A stretch of DNA of 55,511 nt. Origin: an uncultured Chloroflexales bacterium (GTDB lineage Bacteria > Chloroflexota > Chloroflexia > Chloroflexales > Chloroflexaceae). The translations under genes were made by a program, and so were the position numbers. Positions 34,869 through 42,696 of the stretch are shown here, piece by piece; the first letter of the stretch is position 1; the number at the start of each line of letters is the position of its first letter. The stretch lies in NCBI GenBank assembly GCA_937902315.1, contig CALGUG010000042.1:1-55511 (forward strand), read 5' to 3'. Below the pieces are notes generated by a model. The model made no database searches. It was not told the origin of the DNA and worked only from the letters and a program-made list of their open reading frames with translations.

Positions 34869-34993
34869 ATACCAAATCCGGTTGATTAGGTTCTCTTTGG
34901 CCTTCGGCAGAGCGGAACGTGACTCTTTTTGCTTTTCCCGGCTTTTTGTTTTTCTGAGCGAAGAGCATGCACGTTTTTAAACGGATTTGGTAT
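34869..34993 (+). repeat. MITE-like element, copy A (125 bp)
   Basis: Terminal inverted repeats ATACCAAATCCGGTT / AAACGGATTTGGTAT; no coding capacity. Almost identical to 52846-53011, apart from a hairpin insertion there. Confidence 0.85.
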
Positions 34994-35045
34994 TAGTATG
35001 AAATCTGTAGATTGAAAGACAAACAATCGGGGCGCTGTAGGAAGG

Positions 35046-35060
35046 TTGCGCGTAGCGCAA
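35046..35060. repeat. TTGCGC-GTA-GCGCAA hairpin
   Basis: A perfect 6-bp stem with a GTA loop, as in the hairpin at 123-157 and in the REP core. Confidence 0.6.
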
Positions 35061-35092
35061 GGTGTGACACGTTTGGAAGGAAAGACCTTTTG

Positions 35093-35110
35093 TAGCCGTA
35101 GGCGGACGCG
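35093..35110 (+). repeat. REP-like core, copy 8
   Basis: TAGCCGTAGGCGGACGCG; followed by GTGGGAGCTAGAAGCG at 35129 as in other copies. Confidence 0.85.
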
Positions 35111-35188
35111 CCAAGGAGCGAGTGGGAGCTAGAAGCGTCGCCGCTGAAGCGTGATGGCGCGATAACAGATTGAGTTTATGTAAAGAAG

Positions 35189-35216
35189 AAGGCTTTGCCA
35201 GCGCTGGCAAAGCCTT
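35189..35216 (-). terminator. Terminator of the LuxR-Kelch gene
   Basis: A perfect 28-bp palindrome (arms AAGGCTTTGCCAGC / GCTGGCAAAGCCTT) 25 bp beyond the stop; on the minus strand it is followed by CTTCTTCTTT. Confidence 0.75.
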
Positions 35217-35240
35217 TGAGTTTGTAGAAGCTTGTTTGAT

Positions 35241-36710
35241 TTAACGAATAGGAATAGTGATGCTGTAGCGCACGCTAAAGCCGTACATGTAATCGGTGGG
35301 TTTATTGTGCAACTCGCCACCGGTAATGTAGAAGACGCCATCGCGATAGGCCAACGCAGGTTGGGCGCCGATCGGCTGCGGGCTGGTGTTCAAGATCTGC
35401 CACTTGTCGCTGCGCACATCGTAGCGCAACGGGGCTTGAGCTTGGTCGCCTCCAAACACATAGATCTCGTTATCGAGCGCGCCACAGGCACTTTGTGAAC
35501 GTGGCTCATCGAGCGGCTTGCGCTGATTCCATGGGAAGTCACTGGAGGAGCCTTCGAGAGCCGGATGGTACGATTCGTTGGTGTACAAACGACCCGTGCT
35601 GTTCTGACCGCCTATCACAAACACTTCGCCCTCGGGACTTACCGCCGCACAACTAAAGGCGCGCTGGGTTGGCATCGAGGTCAGCACTTCCCAGCTATTT
35701 GCATTCGGGTCGAAACGAAACACCTCAGAACGGTACTCTTGGCCGTCCCAGCCGCCAAACAAATACATACGCCCTTCAAAGACCGCCAAACTATAGGCGC
35801 TACGCGGTTCGGGCAAGGCTTGGCCCGTGCTCCAGGTTTCGCTTTGGGGATCGAAAATCTCGAGCACATCGCTGGCACGACCATCGCCAAGCAAACCCCC
35901 GGGCACAAAAATCTTTCCTCCAAGAATAACAGCCTGAATATCACGCACAGCGGTCGGCTTGGGCGGCAACTGGCGCCAGCTATCTGAAAGCGGATCGTAG
36001 CGTAGAGTCGTATCTAAAACGTTCTGACCGTCCCAACCGCCGATAACAAAAATGGGGCCGAAATTGACAGCGGCTGCCGCAGTAAAGGGCTTGCCGGGCG
36101 CAAGGCGCTGCGTCCAGGTACCTCCAGCATCGGCCACGGCAACTTGAGAGGTAACAGTCGGCTCAGGATCGATCTGGCGCGTGATCCCCTGCCAGAGGTT
36201 TAAAGCAACGACGGCCAGAATGATTCCGATCAGCATGCCCAAAACTCCGACCCAACGCCGCGATAAATGCGGATAGGCCGGAGCTGATACAGCGGCCTCC
36301 TGAGTCGGAGGCGCATCGGAAGAGGTTTGATGAAGTTCTACAGTCTCAAGCAAGCCACTTGATCCAGCTTCGCTCGACTGATTCTCGACAAGCATAGCTT
36401 GCTCACTCGAGTCCAACCGCTCAGCTGGCGATTCGGTCTGAGACGAGCTAGGAAGGCTGTCGATCGTATCGGGTGTGCTTTCGACCTCGCTTGTTTGGTT
36501 AAGCTCGATAAGACCAGCCCGTACTGCAAAAAGAGACGCCTCAGTTCGTGATGTTACCCCTATCTTCCCAAAGATATTGCGCAAATGAACTTTGACGGTA
36601 TTAGGGCTAATATCAAGCTGTTCCGCGATCTGCTGATTAGTCGCACCTGTCGCCACCAATCGCAAAACAGCACGTTCTCGTTCGCTTAACAGGCTTAGGT
36701 CATTAGTCAT
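35241..36710 (-). CDS. Transmembrane LuxR-type regulator with Kelch propeller
   Basis: The 489-residue protein joins three parts. Residues 5-65 are a LuxR/GerE helix-turn-helix (LLSERERAVLRLVATGATNQQIAEQLDISPNTVKVHLRNIFGKIGVTSR). A Ser/Glu-rich linker (70-150) follows, then one transmembrane helix (about 153-173), and an outer domain of six Kelch blades (about 198-489), each with a 'F/Y-V-x-GG' motif (FVIGGWDG, FVPGGLLG, YLFGGWDG, FVIGGQNS, YVFGGDQA, YITGGELH). This implies a membrane-bound transcription factor whose extracytoplasmic propeller senses a ligand, analogous to ToxR-type regulators. No receiver domain is present. It has its own promoter and terminator, so it is monocistronic. The target genes are unknown. 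Confidence 0.87.
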   Translation of the reverse strand: MTNDLSLLSERERAVLRLVATGATNQQIAEQLDISPNTVKVHLRNIFGKIGVTSRTEASLFAVRAGLIELNQTSEVESTPDTIDSLPSSSQTESPAERLDSSEQAMLVENQSSEAGSSGLLETVELHQTSSDAPPTQEAAVSAPAYPHLSRRWVGVLGMLIGIILAVVALNLWQGITRQIDPEPTVTSQVAVADAGGTWTQRLAPGKPFTAAAAVNFGPIFVIGGWDGQNVLDTTLRYDPLSDSWRQLPPKPTAVRDIQAVILGGKIFVPGGLLGDGRASDVLEIFDPQSETWSTGQALPEPRSAYSLAVFEGRMYLFGGWDGQEYRSEVFRFDPNANSWEVLTSMPTQRAFSCAAVSPEGEVFVIGGQNSTGRLYTNESYHPALEGSSSDFPWNQRKPLDEPRSQSACGALDNEIYVFGGDQAQAPLRYDVRSDKWQILNTSPQPIGAQPALAYRDGVFYITGGELHNKPTDYMYGFSVRYSITIPIR

Positions 36711-36745
36711 AATGAACTACTACTCTATCTTTCTCGATCTTTCTC

Positions 36746-36774
36746 ATTCTAGCATATCGATCATCAAGAACCAA
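36746..36774 (-). promoter_or_regulatory. Promoter of the LuxR-Kelch gene
   Basis: On the minus strand: TTGGTT (36774-36769), 17 bp, TAGAAT (36751-36746) with extended TGC. The ATG is 36 bp downstream. Confidence 0.6.
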
Positions 36775-36889
36775 GAATATTCCAATCATACAGCAAAAGA
36801 GTTTAAAGCGGTCTAAAACTCTGCTTCAGAACAGAAGTATAATGTTTTCTACTTCTAACGAGAAGAAAAGCTTTAACCCAAAGACTAGC

Positions 36890-36923
36890 TTGGCATACCT
36901 AGAGTGTTAGCTATGTAACACTC
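36890..36923 (+). promoter_or_regulatory. Promoter and overlapping operator of the FAD oxidoreductase gene
   Basis: TTGGCA (36890-36895), 16 bp, TATGTA (36912-36917). The -10 lies inside a perfect inverted repeat GAGTGTTA-N6-TAACACTC (36902-36923), the size of a dimeric repressor site. The regulator is not identifiable. Confidence 0.5.
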
Positions 36924-37004
36924 ATAAGGATATCAATTTGTGGAGTTTGACAGTTCCTGCGCACCGAAGCCGTATCCTTTGCGATACAGAGTAAGGAGAA
37001 CAAA

Positions 37005-38147
37005 ATGAAAAGCCACGCCGAAGTCGTTATCATTGGTGCAGGAGTGATTGGAACAAGCATCGCTTGGCAACTGGCGAAAGCAGGCTGTCGCGATGTGGTC
37101 ATCCTTGAAAGAAGTCACATTTGTAGTGGTTCAAGCAGCAAAGGTGTGGGAGGCTTTCGTCAACAGTTTAGCACTGAAATCGATGTGCGCCTCTCCCAAA
37201 TCACCCTGCCGATCCTACTTGAAATCGCAGACGAGATCGATCTCCACCAGAACGGTTATTTGTATCTTGCCCTCAACGAGCAAGAGTGGCAACAGATTCA
37301 AGCCCGAGCCAAGCGACAACAAGCTTGGGATGTTCCAGTAGAGCTGTTGAGCACCGACGAAGTGGCCTACCGCTGGGGCTTCCTCAACACCAGCGATGTC
37401 TATGGGGCCGCCTATTGTCCCAAAGACGGCCTCGCACGTCCACCCTTGGCCACCGCAGCCTTCGCCAAGCGCGCCCGCGAGCTCGGTGTTGAGATCGTCG
37501 AACAAGCCGAGGTGATCGCCTTTGAGCGCAGCGCTGGCGGCGACCGCATCACGGCGCTACAAACCAGCCAAGGGCGCATCTGTGCCGAGAAAGTGGTGAT
37601 CGCAGCCGGCCCACAATCGGGCGCTGTCGGTGCGCTGGCAGGCATCGATCTGCCCGTCAAACCGATGCGCCGTCAAGCCTTCCACACCGGCCCAAGCCAA
37701 GCCGCCCCCAGCACTGCTCCGCTCACCATCGATGAGACAACCGGCTTCCACTTCCGGCCCGATGGCGACGGGCAACTGCTCGCCATGAGCAATAACGAGC
37801 CTTTGGGCGAAGAAAATCTTACAGTCGATTACGAGTTTGGAGCGCGCATGCTCACATTTGCGCGCCATCGCTTGCCGCAATTAACGGTCGAGAAGGTCGC
37901 AACTGGTCGTGCCGGTTTGTATGAAATGACGCCCGATGCCCACCCGATTCTTGGCGCCGTCCCTGGCCTCGAAGGGCTCTACTGCGCCTGCGGTTTCAGC
38001 GGCCACGGCTTTATGCACTCCGGCGCAACCGGCATTCTCATGGCCGAATTGCTCACCACAGGCAAAACCAGCACGCTCGACATCAGCCCCTTCTCGATCA
38101 CGCGTTTCGCTGAAGGCAAACTACTCGGCGATGGCAAGGTGCTCTGA
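37005..38147 (+). CDS. FAD-dependent oxidoreductase (DAO family)
   Basis: The 380-residue protein is a D-amino-acid oxidase/sarcosine oxidase-type flavoprotein. It has the dinucleotide motif EVVIIGAGVIGTSIAWQL (6-23), the ERSHICSGSSSKGVGGFR segment typical of sarcosine oxidase beta-like enzymes, and the C-terminal GLYCACGFSGHGFMHSGATGILMAELL that closes around FAD. Substrate is probably a secondary or D-amino acid. AAGGAGA lies before ATG 37005. No partner subunits of a heterotetrameric sarcosine oxidase are nearby, so it likely works alone. A palindromic operator overlaps its promoter, which suggests substrate-induced expression. Confidence 0.88.
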   Translation: MKSHAEVVIIGAGVIGTSIAWQLAKAGCRDVVILERSHICSGSSSKGVGGFRQQFSTEIDVRLSQITLPILLEIADEIDLHQNGYLYLALNEQEWQQIQARAKRQQAWDVPVELLSTDEVAYRWGFLNTSDVYGAAYCPKDGLARPPLATAAFAKRARELGVEIVEQAEVIAFERSAGGDRITALQTSQGRICAEKVVIAAGPQSGAVGALAGIDLPVKPMRRQAFHTGPSQAAPSTAPLTIDETTGFHFRPDGDGQLLAMSNNEPLGEENLTVDYEFGARMLTFARHRLPQLTVEKVATGRAGLYEMTPDAHPILGAVPGLEGLYCACGFSGHGFMHSGATGILMAELLTTGKTSTLDISPFSITRFAEGKLLGDGKVL

Positions 38148-38262
38148 TCCACGATCCAGCGCTCTGCTAAGCGCTATCAAGCATAAAAAGGGATCATAGC
38201 AAATCGGTTGGATGTGTTCAATGCTCTAGCGGCTTGGTCTTTACCCCAAATAAGACAGCTAG

Positions 38263-38280
38263 CGCGTCCGCCTTCGGCTA
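38263..38280 (-). repeat. REP-like core, copy 9 (inverted)
   Basis: Reverse complement of TAGCCGAAGGCGGACGCG; flanks (TTGGTCTTTACC...) match 6110-6160. Confidence 0.85.
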
Positions 38281-38352
38281 TCAACAGGGAGATCCTGCCC
38301 TCATCCCCGACCCTTCTCCCGCAAAGGCGGGAGAAGGGCGTCACAGCACCTT

Positions 38353-38453
38353 ATACCAAATCCGTTTACAGACTTGCGCTCTTGTAACGCAAAAACGGGA
38401 ACAAGTTCCACTCTGCCGAAGGCCAAATAGAATTAATCAACCGAATTTCGTAT
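38353..38453 (-). repeat. MITE-like element, copy C (101 bp, inverted, diverged)
   Basis: ATACCAAATCCGTTT at the left and ACCGAATTTCGTAT at the right. Read on the minus strand it follows copies A and B (GGTTGATTA, TTTGGCCTTCGGCAGAG), with a different centre. Confidence 0.75.
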
Positions 38454-38526
38454 TATGCCCAGAGCTTCGCCCAAAAGCTTGAGCAAGCCCAAATCCACCT
38501 AACGAGGCGCCTGTTCCAATACACAG

Positions 38527-38560
38527 AAAAAGCTCTCCTGCAGCAAACAGGAGAGCTTTT
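38527..38560 (-). terminator. Terminator of the L,D-transpeptidase gene
   Basis: AAAAAGCTCTCCTG and CAGGAGAGCTTTT form a 13-bp stem 15 bp beyond the minus-strand stop. Confidence 0.85.
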
Positions 38561-38574
38561 CCGTTTAGATCAAA

Positions 38575-39720
38575 CTACCAACGCACAATCGTTGTGGTTC
38601 CCACCGGTGCCCATTTGTACAGCCATTCGGCGGCGGCCAGCGGAGCATTGATACAACCATGGCTCATGCGGCGAATGCCGAATTGGTTGTGCCAATAGGT
38701 GCCGTGAATCGCCACGCCTCCATTGATGTACATCACATGCGGGACATCGGGCACATAATACGACTCCCCACCGATCGTTCCCTTCATATCCTGAATAGGC
38801 AATTTGGCATAAACCGAGAAGGTGCCGGGAGGCGTATTAAAACCATCACGTCCGGTTGATACCGGTGTGTCAAAGACCAAGGTATCGCCCTCATAAGCGT
38901 ACAAATGCTGATCGCTGAGATCAACGATAATGGTCTTAGCCCCACCACTGCTAGCGCGCGGTTTAGGCGCAGGCTCTTCCTGCGCGGTCACAGGTTTGGC
39001 AGCAGGCTTAGCCGCAGCAGGAGCTTGAGTCGGTTGCGGTGTGGGCGCGAGGGTTGGCTCGGGAGTAGGCGTGGCTGGGACATCAAGCACAACACCGTTA
39101 AAGAGAGCCATATCTCGCCCAAGCGAGCTGATCACAATGCTGTCGGGCCCAGAAAGCTGAGGATGTCGTTCGAGACGAACCCGCTCGAAATACTGAACCT
39201 CAACCATCTGATCGCCGATATATTCCCAGCGCGGCTCGCTGATCGGCAGACCGAATATCTCGATACCACCATTGAGGTGCCAGAAGCTGCGGAACGGTTC
39301 GCGCAAAGTATGGCCGGTCTCGACAAAAAACTGACCATTGCTATCTTCGAGAGCTTCGCTGCTAGGAGGATCGAATTCGCGCCAAAGGGCACTGGTGTAT
39401 TCGGCGCCCAGTCGCCCAAGGAGAATCGGAGAACCTTCAAGGTCGCGGTGCAGCTCAAAACGAGCGCGTTCGAAATATTGTACAACTAAGCCATCGGCCT
39501 CGATCGGTGCGCTGATGGCAGCACCAAAAAGCTGGTCGCCTTGATGCTCACGCCAAAAGCTAAGGAATCCATATTCGTTTGACAGGCTATGGCCTGTCTC
39601 AAACTGGATGACATCATCTTGAGCTTGGAGTAGCCCGCTGGGAAACAGTATAGCTACTAACAAAGCCACAGCGATGAGAGTTACGATGACATGTCGCCAT
39701 TGCACCACGTTCCGGTTCAT
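38575..39720 (-). CDS. Secreted L,D-transpeptidase (YkuD) with duplicated N-terminal module
   Basis: The 381-residue protein has an N-terminal signal/anchor helix (9-30, ending LLQAQ). Two related modules of about 70 residues follow, each 'ETGH.L...F..FW...GG..FG.PISE...VQYFER.R.E.HP'. Then comes a Pro/Ala-rich linker, and a YkuD domain (about 255-381) with IHGTYWHNQFG and SHGCINAP holding the catalytic His and Cys. It probably makes 3-3 cross-links or attaches proteins in peptidoglycan. The start ATG 39720 is set by AAAGGAGC seven bases upstream; a longer frame to 39933 is unlikely. The paired modules are a Chloroflexota hallmark and may bind cell wall. Confidence 0.9.
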   Translation of the reverse strand: MNRNVVQWRHVIVTLIAVALLVAILFPSGLLQAQDDVIQFETGHSLSNEYGFLSFWREHQGDQLFGAAISAPIEADGLVVQYFERARFELHRDLEGSPILLGRLGAEYTSALWREFDPPSSEALEDSNGQFFVETGHTLREPFRSFWHLNGGIEIFGLPISEPRWEYIGDQMVEVQYFERVRLERHPQLSGPDSIVISSLGRDMALFNGVVLDVPATPTPEPTLAPTPQPTQAPAAAKPAAKPVTAQEEPAPKPRASSGGAKTIIVDLSDQHLYAYEGDTLVFDTPVSTGRDGFNTPPGTFSVYAKLPIQDMKGTIGGESYYVPDVPHVMYINGGVAIHGTYWHNQFGIRRMSHGCINAPLAAAEWLYKWAPVGTTTIVRW

Positions 39721-39904
39721 TCGAAGCTCCTTTGCAGCCATGGACGTGTTCAAGAGTGTCTGGAAAAGGAAAGGAGAAAGGCCAATACACAAGCTGGATG
39801 GTAGTGCCTTCCTCAAAGTGCACTTTGTGTCGTACGATCGTTCTTCAAAACCGCAGGTCTGAAAAGTGCGAGGGTGTAAAGTGTAAAAATATACCTCTTT
39901 GTTG

Positions 39905-39933
39905 ATTATAGTATAGATGCACAAGCAAGGCAA
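39905..39933 (-). promoter_or_regulatory. Promoter of the L,D-transpeptidase gene
   Basis: On the minus strand: TTGCCT (39933-39928), 17 bp, TATAAT (39910-39905). The leader would be about 180 nt. Confidence 0.75.
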
Positions 39934-39982
39934 TAGGATCGCTTATGCGAACCCAAACCAAACGGCTCACGATCCTCATAGG

Positions 39983-40699
39983 TTATACCGCATTGACCAC
40001 CGATTCAACTACGATGCGGTCGTGTACCATTTCGTCGCTAGCGATCGAACCGTCGCGCACGGTAATAACACGTTTTGCATGGCGCGCAATATCGGGCTCG
40101 TGGGTTACCAAAATGACGGTGATGCCTTGTTCTTCATTGAGCCGCTGGAAGATACCCATAATCTCTTCGCCCGTTTTGCTATCGAGAGCACCCGTCGGTT
40201 CGTCGGCCAGAATAATGCGCGGGTTGTTGACCAAAGCGCGCGCAATGGCCACACGCTGCTGTTGACCACCAGATAACTCATTTGGCTTATGATCGACACG
40301 TTGACCCATGCCCACCGCTTCTAAGGCGGCTAATGCTCGCGCCCGACGATTTTGGCTGTTGTTGTAGAGCATGGGCAGCTCTACATTGCGTAGAGCCGAT
40401 GTGCGCTGCAGCAACATATATTGTTGAAAAACAAACCCGATCTTACGGTTGCGGATCTCAGCAAGTTGGTTGTCGTTTAGAGTTCCGACATCAACCCCAT
40501 CAAGCCGATAAAGGCCGCTTGTTGGTTGATCTAAACAACCCAAAATGTTCATCAAGGTGCTTTTGCCGCTACCCGATGGGCCCATAATTGCGACCATTTC
40601 GCCCTCTTCGATCGCCAGCGAAACGCCTCGCAGTGCCTTTACCTCCACATCGCCCATCTTGTAAGACTTCACGACATTTTGGATCTCGATAAGACTCAC
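39983..40699 (-). CDS. ABC transporter ATP-binding protein (MacB/LolD type)
   Basis: The 238-residue ATPase has Walker A GPSGSGKST, the Q-loop FVFQQYMLLQRTSALRNVELPMLY, signature LSGGQQQRVAIARAL, Walker B ILADEPTGALD and the H-loop VTHEP. It belongs to the LolD/MacB/FtsE-like class that powers type VII ABC permeases of the mechanotransmission kind. The start is GTG 40699, preceded by AGGAGG with a six-base spacer; an in-frame TTG at 40705 would overlap that site. No FtsX-like permease lies next to it in the window, which is unusual because the two are normally adjacent. Confidence 0.9.
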   Translation of the reverse strand: MSLIEIQNVVKSYKMGDVEVKALRGVSLAIEEGEMVAIMGPSGSGKSTLMNILGCLDQPTSGLYRLDGVDVGTLNDNQLAEIRNRKIGFVFQQYMLLQRTSALRNVELPMLYNNSQNRRARALAALEAVGMGQRVDHKPNELSGGQQQRVAIARALVNNPRIILADEPTGALDSKTGEEIMGIFQRLNEEQGITVILVTHEPDIARHAKRVITVRDGSIASDEMVHDRIVVESVVNAV

Positions 40700-40711
40700 G
40701 CCCAACCTCCT

Positions 40712-41253
40712 GTTCTATCAAGCAACACTATCTGTTGAAATTGACGATGGAAATAGTCATTTTGATACAGTTTTTTGAAACAGACATCATTTCTTATAAA
40801 AAACAATCAATTCCAAAGAAATATTACACAAATTCAAATAATATTGAGATTAAGACGAGAAGGTCAGAATTGAAAAGTTAAACGCTGGGTTCAGTAAGAG
40901 TATCCTTTATTTTCGCTATATTTGAGTATTTAGTCAGGTCTTCGCTCCTTAGAGCCAGCAGGAGATAGCGAGCCCTGCAACCTCCTTTACTGTTGATTTT
41001 CAGCCATCTAATTGTTTTTAGCACATTCATTCTTTTATTGTCTTTAAAACACTTAGCTTTCTAAACAGCAATATCGTCCGCATATTTAGCTGATAGCTGT
41101 TCTACCGCATTACAATCACATAACCTCTTGACAGATACGGTATACTGCATTGCAAAGGGATATTTAAAAGTAGTACATCTGTACTTATTAAGATCCCCTA
41201 GCGGTGTTAATACGCGTTCAATGTTGATAACATTACGTACGGAGGAGTGCACA
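40712..41253. other. AT-rich leader region upstream of the HU gene
   Basis: No gene is seen. The stretch is AT-rich. An inverted repeat AGTACA-TC-TGTACT (41172-41185) lies upstream of the HU ribosome-binding site and may be regulatory. TTGACA (41128) and TATACT (41141) are only 7 bp apart and cannot be one promoter. Confidence 0.5.
41172..41185 (+). promoter_or_regulatory. Inverted repeat upstream of the HU gene
   Basis: AGTACA-TC-TGTACT, about 70 bp before the ATG; operator candidate. Confidence 0.35.
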
Positions 41254-41544
41254 ATGCCACTACAGAAAACGGAATTCATCAAATTGGTCGCCGAGCGAAC
41301 CGGTATCTCTCAGAAGGAGACCAAGCAGGTGATCGATGCTGCTCTTGATATCATCTCGGAGACGCTTGCCAAGGGCGACAAAGTGACCCTGACCGGCTTC
41401 GGTACCTTCGAGGTGCGCTCACGCCAGGCTCGCGAGGGTGTTAATCCCCAAACTCGAGAGAAGATCTCGATCCCTGCAACCAAAACCCCTGGTTTCAGCG
41501 CTAGCAGCACTCTGAAGGAAGCTGTTAAGTCTTCCGGTTCGTAG
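41254..41544 (+). CDS. HU-family DNA-binding protein
   Basis: The 96-residue protein is a histone-like HU/IHF subunit that bends and compacts DNA as a dimer. It starts MPLQKTEFIKLVAERTGISQKETKQVIDAALDIISETLAKGDKVTLTGFGTFEVRSRQAREGVNPQTREKISIPA, with the GFGTF turn and the R-x-x-R-x-G-x-N-P arm typical of the family. ATG 41254 follows GGAGGAG; a longer frame from 41128 would add unrelated residues through the promoter region. Monocistronic, with two hairpins downstream. Confidence 0.95.
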   Translation: MPLQKTEFIKLVAERTGISQKETKQVIDAALDIISETLAKGDKVTLTGFGTFEVRSRQAREGVNPQTREKISIPATKTPGFSASSTLKEAVKSSGS

Positions 41545-41565
41545 GAACAATCTGTTCCTTGCTGG

Positions 41566-41592
41566 GCGGTAGGCGCACCTTGCGCCTGCCGC
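41566..41592 (+). terminator. Hairpin terminator after HU
   Basis: GCGGTAGGCGCA, loop CCT, TGCGCCTGCCGC (one G-U pair), then TTATTA. A smaller hairpin GGAACA-ATC-TGTTCC is at 41544-41558. Confidence 0.55.
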
Positions 41593-41623
41593 TTATTACT
41601 GATAGTGCCCCCTCCTTCCAAGC

Positions 41624-42070
41624 CTATTCCTCCGAAGCTTGCTCTGTCGCAATCATCGCAATCTGATGCAAAGCCTCCTGCTTCCAGAAGCCCTCTTCAG
41701 CAAGGCTAACATAGCGCTTCAAGTCTGCTAAAGCTTGCTCGTATTGTCCTGAAAAGCGTAAAAACAAACCGCGCTGCAGATAGGGATCGGCCCATTCGGG
41801 CGCAAGCGCGATAGCACGACTGAGATTATTGAGTGCTGGAACATATTCGCCAAGCTCACGCCCACGAATCAGGCCAGCTCGATAATAAGCGCCAGCAAAA
41901 TCGGGCCATACACGGGTGGCACGCAAAAACGCTTCAACCCCTTTTACATACAAATGGCGGTCGAGCGTGCGATTAGCGCTGTAACAAACGCTTAAACCCC
42001 AAACATACCACCAATACGCTACAATGCGCCGCCAAAAAGAAGGCTCTGATGAGGTCGAAGAGTGTGGCAT
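41624..42070 (-). CDS. Small TPR-repeat protein with possible N-terminal anchor
   Basis: The 148-residue protein has an aromatic hydrophobic stretch near the N terminus (WRRIVAYWWYVWGLSVCY) and about three tetratricopeptide repeats ('GVEAFLRATRVWPDFAGAYYRAGL', 'ALNNLSRAIALAPEWADPYLQRGL', 'QALADLKRYVSLAEEG'). TPR folds mediate protein-protein contacts. ATG 42070 has GAGGAAG just before it; an ATG four codons upstream lies in that site. It is convergent with HU. Function unknown. Confidence 0.78.
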   Translation of the reverse strand: MPHSSTSSEPSFWRRIVAYWWYVWGLSVCYSANRTLDRHLYVKGVEAFLRATRVWPDFAGAYYRAGLIRGRELGEYVPALNNLSRAIALAPEWADPYLQRGLFLRFSGQYEQALADLKRYVSLAEEGFWKQEALHQIAMIATEQASEE

Positions 42071-42696
42071 AAGCTTCCTCATGTAGCAGATGTATCACAT
42101 TGAACGATTCAGCAAACCTCTCTGCATCGTTGTTGGAAGCGAGATAGTTTAAGAGAAACTTATATTGAAGAGAAATTACAGAAGGATTTTCATCTCAATG
42201 CTGGCTGAATTATCTCAGCATACTGCATTATGGAATCGAAATCAAGCATATATTGACGCTCTCACAGTTGATAATAGTATTATACAATCTAAAACTCTAA
42301 TTATACCGCGTAAATCTCTAACAATTTACGAAAGAAAACAATCAGTAGAAGTAGTACAAAGATCAGCTCTCTCATAGATATGAACGTCGTGGCTTTCGCT
42401 TCGCCGTTTAAAGCTGTATAAGCAGTCAAGAAGGCCCGATTATAAACATATACTCTATTGAAAGAGCGGATCATATATTTTTCGTATTTCAATCGAATCT
42501 ATCTATGACCTTAGTATACCTATTATGTATTGCAGTGCCCTGTGGGAGCAGCTATAATAGAACCCAACACATAATGTACCTTACAAGCTGAACAGTATGC
42601 GAACGAGTATATCCTGCACGTTCATGTCAATACATCGTTATGCGACATAGAGTTCTGGTGTAAACAGATCACACCGACTTACGCGCAGATGGAGAT
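42071..42696. other. Intergenic region before the sensor cluster
   Basis: AT-rich, no REP or MITE copy, no credible gene (a 70-residue frame at 42165 has no ribosome-binding site and random composition). It holds the promoter at 42530-42558. Confidence 0.6.
42530..42558 (+). promoter_or_regulatory. Promoter of the GAF/cyclase-like gene
   Basis: TTGCAG (42530-42535), 17 bp, TATAAT (42553-42558); about 135-nt leader. Confidence 0.75.

Larger units (their letters stand above)
34861..35240. other. Repeat-filled gap downstream of the permease
   Basis: It contains MITE copy A (34869-34993), a short GTA-loop hairpin (35046-35060), a REP core (35093-35110) and the terminator of the minus-strand Kelch gene (35189-35216). 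No gene is visible. Confidence 0.7.
38148..38574. other. Repeat-filled gap between convergent genes
   Basis: An inverted REP core (38263-38280), a remnant of the GC-rich element with CTTCTCCCGC-AAAG-GCGGGAGAAG (38312-38335), a diverged MITE (38353-38453) and the L,D-transpeptidase terminator. No gene. Confidence 0.65.

Noticed and set aside
41128..41146. TTGACA and TATACT as HU promoter
   Set aside because: The hexamers are only 7 bp apart, too close for one sigma-70 promoter; the true start is not resolved.
42165..42377. A 70-codon frame in the gap before the sensor cluster
   Set aside because: No ribosome-binding site, no hydrophobic or domain pattern, AT-rich intergenic composition.
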